From Henriciella marina (GTDB lineage: Bacteria; Pseudomonadota; Alphaproteobacteria; Caulobacterales; Hyphomonadaceae): DNA of 64,000 bases. The stretch spans positions 555,051-619,050 of the forward strand of contig NZ_JAPWGW010000002.1 of the NCBI RefSeq assembly GCF_027213945.1, given 5' to 3'. Position numbers and translations under genes: made by a program. The notes beneath the pieces were generated by a model, which did not search any database, was not told the DNA's origin, and was given only the letters and a program-made list of their open reading frames with translations. Below, piece after piece: positions 37,809 through 46,394 of the stretch (position 1 is its first letter; the number at the start of each line of letters is the position of its first letter).

Positions 37809-39415
37809 GTTGCAACCGTCAGACGTTCCGCGATTGCTTTCGCGGTTGCATAATCGGCCTTGCCGTTGGATGCACGCAGGGGTGTTTTCGTCGGATGAAC
37901 GGCCTTCGGCGTTTTGTATCCTGCCAGCTGCCCGCGTACATGGTCCTTGATGGCTTGCTCTTCGAACGGAACATCGTGGTTGAGGTGGACGACGGCGGTG
38001 ACGGCTTGACCCCATTTATCATTCGGAACACCTACTACCAGCGCATCACCAATGGCAGGATGGGTCTTGAGCACTTCCTCGACTTCTTCTGGGTATACCT
38101 TCTCGCCAGCAGTGTTGATGCATACGCTACCGCGGCCTAGCAGGATCAGGCTTCCGTCGGCCTCTACCTGGCACCAATCGCCCGGTATTGAATAGCGCAC
38201 GCCATCAATTGTGCGAAATGTCTTGGCTGATTTTTCGGGATCTTTGTAATATCCCTTGGGGATGGCTCCCTTGCGCGCGATAAAACCGGGTACGCCGCTT
38301 CCCGGTTCAACTTTCTGATCGTTCTCATCAAAGACATCGCAAAACTCGCCAATCCCGAATTTCGCAGTGTTCGTGCCGCCCTGTGCGGTCGTGATGGACA
38401 GCCCGTAGCCGAGGCCTTCAGAAGCCCCAAAACTGTCCATCAGGACGACCTGGGTTATGTGCCTGCAAAGACCGGCTTTAACCTCCTTGCTCCACATCAC
38501 GCCGGACGAGATGATGGACACGAGACTCTTGGTATCCCAGCGCCCGGGATGTTCATCGAGGGTGCGAAGCATCGGCTTGGCAAACGCGTCCCCCACAATT
38601 GCTATACTCTCGACCTTGTGCTTATCGACGGTCTGCCACAGTTCTTCGGCATCAAAGGACGGGTCCGAGAGAGTAACAATTGCACCGCCGGACATCAGCG
38701 CACCGATCGCGGTAATAAAACCAGTCCCATGCATCAGCGGGCAGGAGGAAAGAGTACGCCTGCCAGGTCCCTCATTTTTGATCAGGGCAACATTTTCTTC
38801 CAGTGTCTGCGGTACGGTGCCAAGTAGCTTCTGCGCGTCAAGCTGGGCTTTACGCATGTCGTCGTGCCGCCACATCACGCCTTTCGGCATTCCAGTTGTG
38901 CCGCCGGTATAGATGAAGAGCAGATCGTCAGGTGAGCGTTCGATACCGAGCGCCGATCCGTCTCCCTCACCCGCCAATGTTTCATAAGAACGTGCAAAAG
39001 GCGCTATTTCGGAAGGATCGCCAATTTCGACGAAGGTATGAACCTTCTTCAGCCTGTCCTTGAGCTCAAGAATACAGTCGCGAAATTCAGAGCTGTAGAC
39101 GATCACCTCGCTATCGGAATCGTCGAAGATGTAAAATACTTCTTCGGGCCGATAGCGATAATTGATGTTCACATGCGTCAATCGACCCTTGAAGCATGCC
39201 GCCATCAACTCGCCATATTCAGGTCGGTTGCGCATGTAGAAGGCCACCTTGGCACCATTTTTTGCGCGTTGACGCAGTGCGCGTGCGATATTGTTCGAGC
39301 GCGATGACATTTCGGGCCAGGTAATAATCCGGTCGCCGTGTATTAGCGCCGGAGCGTTGCGAGGCATGGCTGGCTCGATCGCGTCGAGGATGTCACCGAG
39401 ATTCCAGTCTATCAT
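37805..39415 (-). CDS. Acyl-CoA ligase (AMP-forming)
   Basis: 536 residues from the ATG at 39415, preceded by AAGGAAG. The P-loop-like motif is YTGGTTGMPKG (169-179). The GDWCQVEADG and LGRGSVCINTAGEKVYPEEVE segments and a C-terminal catalytic lysine in SNGKADY are all present. It activates a carboxylic acid to its CoA thioester with ATP, feeding the acyl-CoA dehydrogenases encoded upstream. It resembles fatty-acid and steroid side-chain ligases of the FadD type, but the chain type is not predictable. Confidence 0.9.
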   Translation of the reverse strand: MIDWNLGDILDAIEPAMPRNAPALIHGDRIITWPEMSSRSNNIARALRQRAKNGAKVAFYMRNRPEYGELMAACFKGRLTHVNINYRYRPEEVFYIFDDSDSEVIVYSSEFRDCILELKDRLKKVHTFVEIGDPSEIAPFARSYETLAGEGDGSALGIERSPDDLLFIYTGGTTGMPKGVMWRHDDMRKAQLDAQKLLGTVPQTLEENVALIKNEGPGRRTLSSCPLMHGTGFITAIGALMSGGAIVTLSDPSFDAEELWQTVDKHKVESIAIVGDAFAKPMLRTLDEHPGRWDTKSLVSIISSGVMWSKEVKAGLCRHITQVVLMDSFGASEGLGYGLSITTAQGGTNTAKFGIGEFCDVFDENDQKVEPGSGVPGFIARKGAIPKGYYKDPEKSAKTFRTIDGVRYSIPGDWCQVEADGSLILLGRGSVCINTAGEKVYPEEVEEVLKTHPAIGDALVVGVPNDKWGQAVTAVVHLNHDVPFEEQAIKDHVRGQLAGYKTPKAVHPTKTPLRASNGKADYATAKAIAERLTVAT

Positions 39416-39474
39416 GTCGATCTTCCTTTCGGACAAGGCAGCAAGTCCCGAGGGAACCACCGTTAATGAGTATC

Positions 39475-40566
39475 TTATGCGGCCTTGATCCAACCTTGCA
39501 GTACTGCCGCCTCGGCCCGCGCCGATTCGGGACCCCCCAGAACCTGCCGGTCGAATCCTATGCGTTTGAACCAGTAATGCAGACCAACCAGGTCGGTGAA
39601 TCCCATACCACCATGCACCTCGGTAGACGTGCGGGCGACAAAGCGATGGACGTCTCCGGTATGTGATTTTGCCTGGCAGGCGGCGAGCGATACATCCTCC
39701 GGCATCGCCTCATAAGCATACGCGGCGTACCAGATAAGCGAGCGGCATGGTTCATGATGTGCGGCCATCTCTGCGCACATGTGCTTCACGGCCTGAAAGC
39801 TACCGATAAGACGACCGAATTGCTCCCGCTGTCCAGAATAATCGACCGCCTTTTCGATCATGGCCTGGCCTGCGCCCAGGCTGTCGGCGGCCAGGAGGAT
39901 GCGTCCCGCATCGCGCAGGCGCCCGGCAGTGAAACCGCTATCGTCGGCCAGTGGCTCGGCGGTGACCTGTGCGAAGCGCAGTTCCCCGACACTGCGGGTC
40001 CGGTCGATCGTCGTCAGGGGGATTTTCTCGAGACCCGATGCGTTGGCCGGAACAAGGTGCAACCGCCCCGTGGTATCAGTCACCAGGAAGGCATCAGCCC
40101 CCGCAAAATCCAGCGCAAACAGCGCCGTGCCGTCGAGTTTGCCACCCCTGCAGGTTACGCCAGCACCATCGCGCGCCTCGACTGTTTCGGAAATTGCCAC
40201 ACTTATATGCGCCTCGCCACTCGCGATCTTCGGCAGCCATCTGACCTTTTGATCCTCGCTGCCTGCCTCGCTGAGTGCGAGGGGTGCCAAAACATGACTG
40301 GCAAGGAAAGAAACTGGTGCGACCGCATAGGCGAGCTGCTCTGCAACTAATGCAGCGTCGAGAAGGGTCATGCCTAGGCCGCCATGCTCTTCCGGGATCA
40401 TCATCCCGGGAATACCCAGGCCTTGCAGAGCGTCCAGCACCTTGTCGCTAACTGGATTGTCCCGCTCGGAGCATTCGCGGACATGCTCCAGCGGACAGGT
40501 ATCGGCTAGACACCGCGCAACTGCATCGCGCAGCATCTGCTGCTCTTGAGAAAGTCCAAAATCCAT
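39475..40566 (-). CDS. Acyl-CoA dehydrogenase, smaller subunit type
   Basis: 363 residues of the acyl-CoA dehydrogenase fold: an N-terminal helical domain, a central beta domain, and a C-terminal helical domain with REQFGRLIGSFQAVKH and EVHGGMGFTDLVGLHYWFKR. The short length and low similarity to its neighbour resemble one subunit of heteromeric ACADs known from sterol side-chain degradation (ChsE1/E2 type). The ATG overlaps the stop of the upstream dehydrogenase by one base, consistent with stoichiometric production. Confidence 0.88.
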   Translation of the reverse strand: MDFGLSQEQQMLRDAVARCLADTCPLEHVRECSERDNPVSDKVLDALQGLGIPGMMIPEEHGGLGMTLLDAALVAEQLAYAVAPVSFLASHVLAPLALSEAGSEDQKVRWLPKIASGEAHISVAISETVEARDGAGVTCRGGKLDGTALFALDFAGADAFLVTDTTGRLHLVPANASGLEKIPLTTIDRTRSVGELRFAQVTAEPLADDSGFTAGRLRDAGRILLAADSLGAGQAMIEKAVDYSGQREQFGRLIGSFQAVKHMCAEMAAHHEPCRSLIWYAAYAYEAMPEDVSLAACQAKSHTGDVHRFVARTSTEVHGGMGFTDLVGLHYWFKRIGFDRQVLGGPESARAEAAVLQGWIKAA

Positions 40567-41816
40567 CAGGCTGACCCCTGTTTCTGACGTAACATGTCTG
40601 CCGTTCCCTTCGCCGCACCCGAGATCTTCGGCAGCTTCGGTTCGCGCGGCATGTCGAGGCCACGCTCAGCGATGATATTCTTCTGGATCTGCGCGGTGCC
40701 GCCACCGATGATGAGCCCCAGCTGAAACATGTAATTCCATTGCCATGTCCCCCTCATCCGCTCGCGCGCGCTACCGCTATAAAGGATGCCCATCTCGCCC
40801 ATTGCGTCGATGGCGAGCGCCGAAATCTGGTGTGCCAGCTCGCAGCTTTGCAGCTTCACGATAAGCTTCGCCATGCCGCCTGGCTCGCCTTTGAGGCTGT
40901 TCGAAAGTATACGCATTCCGTTGCATTTCATCGCAGCCACTTCGGCCTGAAGCGCGCCCAGCCGATCGCGCAGCACGGAATTGTCGATCGCGCGGCCCAT
41001 GCCGATGCGTTCTTCCTTCATCAGCCTCACAAGAGCCTGGAAGCGATTTTCCAGGGCGTCAGGATCGCCCAGCATGCCCCGCTCGTGGCCCAGCGTTGCA
41101 TTGGCAACGAACCAGCCCTGGCCCCGCTCGCCGACAATTTGTCCTACAGGCACCCGTACCTCAGAAAAGAAGGTCTCATTGAATTCCGCATGACCAGTCA
41201 TCGTCTTTAATGGCCGCACCTCGATCCCCGGTGTATCCATCGAAAAAATCAGATAGGAAATGCCGCCATGCTTGGGCGCGTCGTGTTCGGTCCTGACCAG
41301 GCAGAAGATCATGTCCGCCTGCTTCGCAGTACTGGTCCAGATTTTCTGGCCGTTGATGACAAACTCACCGCTTTCGATTCGTGCGCTGGTCTTCAGACTG
41401 GCAAGGTCCGATCCCGCGCCGGGCTCCGAATAGCCCTGACACCAGACGACCTCGCCTTTCAGCGTCGGCTCTACCCACTGGCGCTTCTGTTCCTCGGTGC
41501 CGAGTTCCAACAGGGTGGGGACCAACATGGATATTCCCTGATTGGCGAGTCCGCCGGGAATGCCCGCGCGCGAGAATTCCTCGGCGATGATGCGCGATTT
41601 GAGGATGTCTGGCTCAGACCCGTAGCCGCCATAGTCTCTGGGGATCGTGCGCGCGGTATAGCCATGTTCGATCAACAGCTTCTGCCATTCGACCGCTTCG
41701 GCAGAGGGACGAGCGGCGCGGGCCTGCCCAGTCGGCGCGCGATGGCCGTGCATCTTCAAGAATAGCCGCATCTCCTGACGGAAAGCATCATATTCGGGTC
41801 CGTAGTCGAGATCCAT
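40566..41816 (-). CDS. Acyl-CoA dehydrogenase, larger subunit type
   Basis: 416 residues. FAD and substrate-binding patterns include WCQGYSEPGAGSDLASLKT and a YSGSARERMRGTW region near the C-terminus. It belongs to the FadE branch used in many CoA-ester oxidations and probably pairs with the smaller dehydrogenase encoded immediately downstream. It would introduce a double bond into an acyl-CoA and pass electrons to ETF. No ETF gene is in the window. Confidence 0.9.
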   Translation of the reverse strand: MDLDYGPEYDAFRQEMRLFLKMHGHRAPTGQARAARPSAEAVEWQKLLIEHGYTARTIPRDYGGYGSEPDILKSRIIAEEFSRAGIPGGLANQGISMLVPTLLELGTEEQKRQWVEPTLKGEVVWCQGYSEPGAGSDLASLKTSARIESGEFVINGQKIWTSTAKQADMIFCLVRTEHDAPKHGGISYLIFSMDTPGIEVRPLKTMTGHAEFNETFFSEVRVPVGQIVGERGQGWFVANATLGHERGMLGDPDALENRFQALVRLMKEERIGMGRAIDNSVLRDRLGALQAEVAAMKCNGMRILSNSLKGEPGGMAKLIVKLQSCELAHQISALAIDAMGEMGILYSGSARERMRGTWQWNYMFQLGLIIGGGTAQIQKNIIAERGLDMPREPKLPKISGAAKGTADMLRQKQGSA

Positions 41817-41823
41817 GTCGTAC

Positions 41824-42300
41824 CTATCTTTTCTCGCGCCGGTTCATATCAGGGCGGAAAACGGGCAGGCGAAACTCGGGGCTGATCGGTTCAAAGTCGA
41901 GCTCCACCGGCAGATCCAGCTCCAGCGTATCGCGGTCGCAATCAATCAGGCGCGTGGCCATGCGCACGCCTTCTTCCAGTTCTACGACTGCAGCAATGAA
42001 CGGAAGATCTTCGGCAAAGGCCGGGTGCAGAGCCTGGTGCGTGACGGTCCAGGAAAAAAGCGTGCCCTTGCCGGTGCTGCGCTCCCACGAAAATTCTGGT
42101 GAGCCACACTTGGCGCACATATAACGCGGCAGGTGCCGGAAAGTGCTGCAACTGCCGCAGCGCTGGAAGTAGAGATAGCCATCCTGACACCGATTCCAGA
42201 ACTCCTGTTCGATTGGGTCCTGCGGGCGCGGCAGCGGCTTGGGCGGCACCTTCTGCGCTGCGGCACGGGTGTTCGGCAGCCGTTCGTTATCGTCGTTCAC
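41824..42300 (-). CDS. DUF35 OB-fold zinc-ribbon protein
   Basis: 158 residues. The N-terminal rubredoxin-like zinc ribbon has Cys48-x2-Cys51 and Cys62-x2-Cys65, followed by an OB-fold ([13 protein letters not shown]...). DUF35 proteins partner thiolase-like enzymes: with thiolases they assist acyl-CoA binding, and with Ltp2-type proteins they form retro-aldolases (the DUF35 domain of ChsH2). The 4-base overlap with the thiolase-like gene supports a complex with that protein. Confidence 0.9.
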   Translation of the reverse strand: MNDDNERLPNTRAAAQKVPPKPLPRPQDPIEQEFWNRCQDGYLYFQRCGSCSTFRHLPRYMCAKCGSPEFSWERSTGKGTLFSWTVTHQALHPAFAEDLPFIAAVVELEEGVRMATRLIDCDRDTLELDLPVELDFEPISPEFRLPVFRPDMNRREKR

Positions 42301-43487
42301 GCATACCTCCTGAGGATAGCGATACTTCCGTCACCGAGGTCGCCCCAGCCAGTTACGAGGCCGGTCTGCGCACCCATTACCTGTCGCTCGCCGCAATCAT
42401 GCCGCAGCTGTCGCACAGCTTCCACGACATGGTTGAGGCCCCAAACGTGTGCTTCGCTGAGCAAGCCGCCATGGGTGTTGATCGGAAAGCGTCCACCTAA
42501 CTCAATCTGGCCATTGTCCACGAATTCGGTCTGACCGCCAGGCTCACAGTATCCGAGGGCCTCAAGTTGCAGCAACACAACATAAGTGAAACAGTCATAG
42601 ATCTGGAGAAAGTCCATCTCGTCACGTGTAACGCCTCCCATCTCGAATGCACGTGGGGCGGCATATTTGAGGCCAATCTTGAAAGGATCCGGACGCGAGG
42701 GAATGTCGTCGGCGGGATACGGGTGCCCTTCGGCGGCGCCAGCAATGCTCACTGGAACATGCGGCATATCCTTGGCCTGCTCCATCCGCGAGACAACGAC
42801 CGCGCAGGCGCCATCGGTTTCCAGACAGCAATCATAGAGCCGGAAAGGCTCGGATATCCAACGCGCCGAATGATATGTCTCCGCGTCAAGCTTTCGGCCG
42901 AAGCTGAAGGCTTTCGGATTCAACTGCGCGTGTTGGCGACAGGCAAGTGCGACGGCGGCCGTCGCATCCGGTCCGACCCCGTAGAGCTTGGAATGGCGCA
43001 TGGCGAGCCAAGCATACATCTGCACTGGCAGGAACACTCCATAGGGCATGTAATAGCCCTTTATGGTGTTGGTCAGCGTGTTCATATTCATCGGTCGGGT
43101 CGGTGGCGCGCCCGGCTTCGGCCTCAGAGCAGAATATCCGTTCCATCCAAGGGTTATCAGAACATGGTCGCACAGGCCGTTGGAAATCGCCATCGCTGCG
43201 TTCTGCAAAGCCGTGATTGGGCTCGCCCCGCCCATATGTACTGTCGACGCAAAACGCAGGACATCGATACCAAGATTGGCGGCCATTTCCTCTGATGTCG
43301 TATAGATCGGGGGAGGCACCATACCGTCTATGTCAGACGGTTTCAGTCCGGCATCGGCAATCGCCCGGCGCGAGGCATCAAGCATCATGTCGACCGCTGT
43401 CCGTTCGGTCCCCTTGACGAATTCTGTCTCGGCGACACCGGTGATCGCGGATTTGTCGCTGAAATTGAAGGTGGAGGAGACACTCAT
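42297..43487 (-). CDS. Thiolase-like protein lacking the usual nucleophilic cysteine (probable lyase)
   Basis: 396 residues of the thiolase fold, SCP-x/lipid-transfer branch. Where thiolases carry the reactive cysteine, the sequence reads VHMGGASP (84-90). The late segment reads GLVTGWG, without the second catalytic cysteine; NTHGG is retained. Loss of both cysteines with a DUF35 partner is the pattern of Ltp2-type retro-aldolases, which release a short acyl-CoA or ketone from a beta-hydroxyacyl-CoA. Tyrosines in IYDCFTY could serve catalysis, by analogy only. The activity is inferred. Confidence 0.85.
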   Translation of the reverse strand: MSVSSTFNFSDKSAITGVAETEFVKGTERTAVDMMLDASRRAIADAGLKPSDIDGMVPPPIYTTSEEMAANLGIDVLRFASTVHMGGASPITALQNAAMAISNGLCDHVLITLGWNGYSALRPKPGAPPTRPMNMNTLTNTIKGYYMPYGVFLPVQMYAWLAMRHSKLYGVGPDATAAVALACRQHAQLNPKAFSFGRKLDAETYHSARWISEPFRLYDCCLETDGACAVVVSRMEQAKDMPHVPVSIAGAAEGHPYPADDIPSRPDPFKIGLKYAAPRAFEMGGVTRDEMDFLQIYDCFTYVVLLQLEALGYCEPGGQTEFVDNGQIELGGRFPINTHGGLLSEAHVWGLNHVVEAVRQLRHDCGERQVMGAQTGLVTGWGDLGDGSIAILRRYA

Positions 43488-44290
43488 GCGTGATGCTCGC
43501 TCTGACGGCTGGCTTGGAAATCTCGCTCAAGTGAGCGGGACAGATCCTGCACCCGAAGATAGCGAATCGGTGGCTTCAGATTCAAAAGCCGTCGCACCTC
43601 CTCTAATGGTGTATCGAGATGTTTTTCCCAATAGAAGGTTGTGAAATCGGCGGCAGTCCTGCCCCGCTTCCACGCTTCGAACGCAGTACGGGCCACCGGC
43701 AATCCCGAGACCTCAGCAAGAGTTTTTGCAATTCCGGTTGCCACGATGAAGGCGATTCCGTGATTGTAGAACTGAGCGTTGCCGAGCGATAGCACACACA
43801 ATTCACCCAGCGCATCTCGTCCATACCCGGTCACAACGTGAAACAGATCGTGCGAATCTCGCAGCCGCTTCCGATATAGTGAGACTTCCGGATCGCTGAA
43901 ATCGTCGGCTCCGACCACTTCACTTGCATCCACTAACCCCTCAGCGGTCAACCCCTCTCCATAAACGAAATCAAGATAAGCACGCCCCAGCGTTCCCGGT
44001 TCGCATCCGCTCAAGCGATCACGGTCACATAAGGTGCCGAGTAGGTCCGCATGGTCCAGAAGGATACGCTTCCCCTCAGGCGAGGCAGCGAAGCGCCGGA
44101 AACTGCGATAATAGGAATTGCCCGACAATGCCCTGACAATATGGAAGACCTGCGCTGTGTCTTCCTTGTCCCGGATAAGTCGGCGCATGGCCGCAATTGC
44201 TTCACCCGGGCGAATTGGCGAGCGCAGTTCATGTCCCTTCAGCGGCTGGTCGGCGTTTCTCATCACATGTCTGCCTTTATCCCGTGTCAT
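43484..44290 (-). CDS. Coq4-family protein
   Basis: 268 residues of the Coq4 (ubiquinone biosynthesis) family. The metal motif H-D-x2-H-x11-E is exact: His147, Asp148, His151, Glu163 ([17 protein letters not shown]). Eukaryotic COQ4 has been linked to C1 oxidative decarboxylation of the quinone precursor. Here the gene overlaps both neighbours by 4 bases inside a catabolic operon, so it may act on a pathway intermediate instead of, or as well as, ubiquinone. That is inference. Confidence 0.85.
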   Translation of the reverse strand: MTRDKGRHVMRNADQPLKGHELRSPIRPGEAIAAMRRLIRDKEDTAQVFHIVRALSGNSYYRSFRRFAASPEGKRILLDHADLLGTLCDRDRLSGCEPGTLGRAYLDFVYGEGLTAEGLVDASEVVGADDFSDPEVSLYRKRLRDSHDLFHVVTGYGRDALGELCVLSLGNAQFYNHGIAFIVATGIAKTLAEVSGLPVARTAFEAWKRGRTAADFTTFYWEKHLDTPLEEVRRLLNLKPPIRYLRVQDLSRSLERDFQASRQSEHHA

Positions 44291-45429
44291 TCGTAAGATT
44301 TGGTGCGGGCGAGTGCGGTTTCCGCCCCTTCGACGAGTTCGCGCATCACTTCGGCTGCGGGCCGGATCGAATGAATGAGACCAATTCCCTGGCCTGCAAA
44401 ACCCGGAATTACATCCTTGCGCTGGGCCTTGATACCGGACGCCATGACAGGCCCCGAGATCATCGACTGATAGGGCATGGGCAATGGTTCCTTGCCTGCT
44501 TCTATCCAGGCATCAGCCCATTTGTTGCGGATCATTCGCGCAGGTTTGCCGGTGAGAGAGCGACTTACCACGGTGTCGGCATCACCGCTTTCTATGATCG
44601 CTTCTTTCTGGAATCGTTCGATGCCCGCTTCTTCGGTTGCAAGAAACGCTGTCCCAATCCACGCGCCCTCGGCTCCCAGCATCAGCGCTGCAGCAATACC
44701 TCGGCCGTCGGAAATGCCCCCCGCACCAATCACAGGAACGCGGCTGCCCACCGCATCAACCACTTGGGGAATCAGCGAAATGGTGCCGACTGGTGAGTTG
44801 TGGCCACCTCCGTCGTGCCCCTGCGCAACGATCATGTCGACGCCGGTTTCGACGACCTGCTGAGCATGCTTTACCTTACCAATGACGGCCATAACCTTGG
44901 TGCCATTAGCGTGCAGCCGGTCCATCCAGGGGCCGGGATTACCAAGCCCAGCAGCATAGACGGGCACTTTCTCCTCGATCACCACCTCCATTTGCGCTTC
45001 AAAGAATTCCTTCGAGAACAGCTGGGGCATTCCCTTACCTGCTTCCGGCGCGCCAGCAGCGCGCATTTCAGATGCGAGGTCCGTTTCCGGCAGATGTTCG
45101 CGCCGTATGAAGTCGCAGGTGAACTCTTGGTATTCGCCAAGAAGCGCCGCGGGATTTCTGGTCGAATCTTCACTCTGCGGGGCCGGGTCTCGCCTGACAG
45201 ATGCAGGAAGAAGAGTATCAACACCAAACGGCTTGTCTGTCATCTCGCGGGTCTCGCGAATCCAGCTGCGCAACTGGTCTGGCGAGCATGCCGCCGCCCC
45301 GAGAACGCCCAGCCCGCCGGCATTCGATACCGCGGCAGCGAGAGCAGGAACGCTCGCCCCACCCATTCCAGCCAGAAAGATGGGGTGTTCTATACCGAGA
45401 ATTTCACAAATGCGGCTTTTGAGCGCCAT
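44287..45429 (-). CDS. NPD-type flavoprotein (nitronate monooxygenase / enoyl reductase-like)
   Basis: About 380 residues from the ATG at 45429 with AAGG upstream. It is a TIM-barrel FMN protein of the nitronate monooxygenase/2-nitropropane dioxygenase superfamily. Near the N-terminus is EHPIFLAGMGG. FMN-phosphate segments GVDMIVAQGHDGGGH, VIGAGGISDGRG and GAEGAWIGTAFLAT follow. Many such proteins are FabK-like reductases or have unknown substrates, so nitronate oxidation should not be assumed. It is the first structural gene after the GntR regulator. Confidence 0.85.
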   Translation of the reverse strand: MALKSRICEILGIEHPIFLAGMGGASVPALAAAVSNAGGLGVLGAAACSPDQLRSWIRETREMTDKPFGVDTLLPASVRRDPAPQSEDSTRNPAALLGEYQEFTCDFIRREHLPETDLASEMRAAGAPEAGKGMPQLFSKEFFEAQMEVVIEEKVPVYAAGLGNPGPWMDRLHANGTKVMAVIGKVKHAQQVVETGVDMIVAQGHDGGGHNSPVGTISLIPQVVDAVGSRVPVIGAGGISDGRGIAAALMLGAEGAWIGTAFLATEEAGIERFQKEAIIESGDADTVVSRSLTGKPARMIRNKWADAWIEAGKEPLPMPYQSMISGPVMASGIKAQRKDVIPGFAGQGIGLIHSIRPAAEVMRELVEGAETALARTKSYE

Positions 45430-45475
45430 AGTCTTGTATCCTTTATTCCGCGACCTTTGATGGACGCAATTTTTT

Positions 45476-46216
45476 TTAAATCTGTCCCCACCGGATCCTT
45501 TGGGAAACAAGCTCCGGACTTCTTTCAGCCAAATAAGATGCAGATCCCGACACGAGCCGGGTCATAGCCTGTCGCGCCGCTTGAGCATCCCCTGTGCGGA
45601 CGGCCTCCAGAACGCGGCGCAGGAAGCGCAACTGGACCGCCCGCTCCTGCGCCGAATAGCCGAGCGAGCTCGAGAATTCGCGAGTAAGCAAATGCATGGA
45701 GGAGGTCAGAAGACCGAAGAGCGGATTGCCGCTGGCCCACCCGAGAAGATCGTGAAAGCGGCGGTTTAATTCCTCGAACTGACTTCCAGCCTCATTGCGC
45801 TCCAGCTCTTTGAGGCAATCGACCAAAGCACTGAGGTCACCCGTGGTCGCTCGTTGGGCAGCATAGGCTGCAACGTCCGGCGCGATGGCTTCGCGCAGCT
45901 CGAGCAGCCCCCTTAAATCGGCTTCCATGAAATGCAGGATGAGTGAAAGACTGCTGGCAAAATCGCCAGTCTGGGGACGCGCCACCACAGGCCCGCCAGA
46001 TCGGCCAAGCTGAAGATAGATAACACCCTGAAGCTCGAGAAAGCGAAGCGCTTCACGCAAGGTCGCCCTGGCAACTTCGTATCGGGCAAGCATCTCTTCT
46101 TCACGCGGCAACCTGTCTCCCGGAACATGAGCCCCTGCCTCGATATCGCGAACGATGTCTTGCGCGAGCGAGAGCGCACGCTTGGCTTTCTTCGCGTTAT
46201 CGACCATCGGCTGCAT
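45476..46216 (-). CDS. GntR-family regulator (FCD/FadR type)
   Basis: About 246 residues from the ATG at 46216 with AGGAGAG upstream. The N-terminal winged HTH includes DRLPREEEMLARYEVARATLREALRFLE, and the C-terminal FCD ligand-binding domain has the metal-ligand style helices typical of FadR relatives. It heads the minus-strand catabolic operon and is divergent from the CYP153 gene. A perfect ATAAGATT-T-AATCTTAT palindrome lies 32-48 bases upstream of the start, so autoregulation is likely. Confidence 0.88.
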   Translation of the reverse strand: MQPMVDNAKKAKRALSLAQDIVRDIEAGAHVPGDRLPREEEMLARYEVARATLREALRFLELQGVIYLQLGRSGGPVVARPQTGDFASSLSLILHFMEADLRGLLELREAIAPDVAAYAAQRATTGDLSALVDCLKELERNEAGSQFEELNRRFHDLLGWASGNPLFGLLTSSMHLLTREFSSSLGYSAQERAVQLRFLRRVLEAVRTGDAQAARQAMTRLVSGSASYLAERSPELVSQRIRWGQI

Positions 46217-46245
46217 TTCTGAAACTCTCTCCTGTGGCAAAACTC

Positions 46246-46264
46246 TTATAAGATTTAATCTTAT
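46246..46264. promoter_or_regulatory. GntR operator candidate, proximal
   Basis: A perfect palindrome ATAAGATT-T-AATCTTAT occupies 46248-46264, with TT before it. It lies between the divergent GntR and P450 genes. The half-sequence TTATAAGATTTA recurs as TTATAAGCTTTA at 46322, 11 of 12 bases matching. Confidence 0.6.
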
Positions 46265-46321
46265 TCACCGCTTCCGCTACACATAAACTTTCCACGGTCA
46301 CTAGGAGGTGTCAAGAAAACA

Positions 46322-46362
46322 TTATAAGCTTTATTGACTGCGCTCTTTCGAAAATTTATCTC
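46322..46362 (+). promoter_or_regulatory. Second half-site and P450 promoter
   Basis: TTATAAGCTTTA (46322-46333) directly precedes a possible -35 TTGACT (46334-46339), with TATCTC as -10 (46357-46362) 17 bases on. A regulator bound at the half-site would touch the -35 region. The P450 start at 46395 follows a GAGGTGA ribosome-binding site. Confidence 0.4.
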
Positions 46363-46394
46363 TTCGAGAATAACGAGTCTTTTTGAGGTGATTT

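Noticed and set aside
42567..43295. A 242-codon plus-strand open frame opposite the thiolase-like gene
   Set aside because: It is antisense to a conserved gene, has no recognisable motif or ribosome-binding site, and is a shadow frame.
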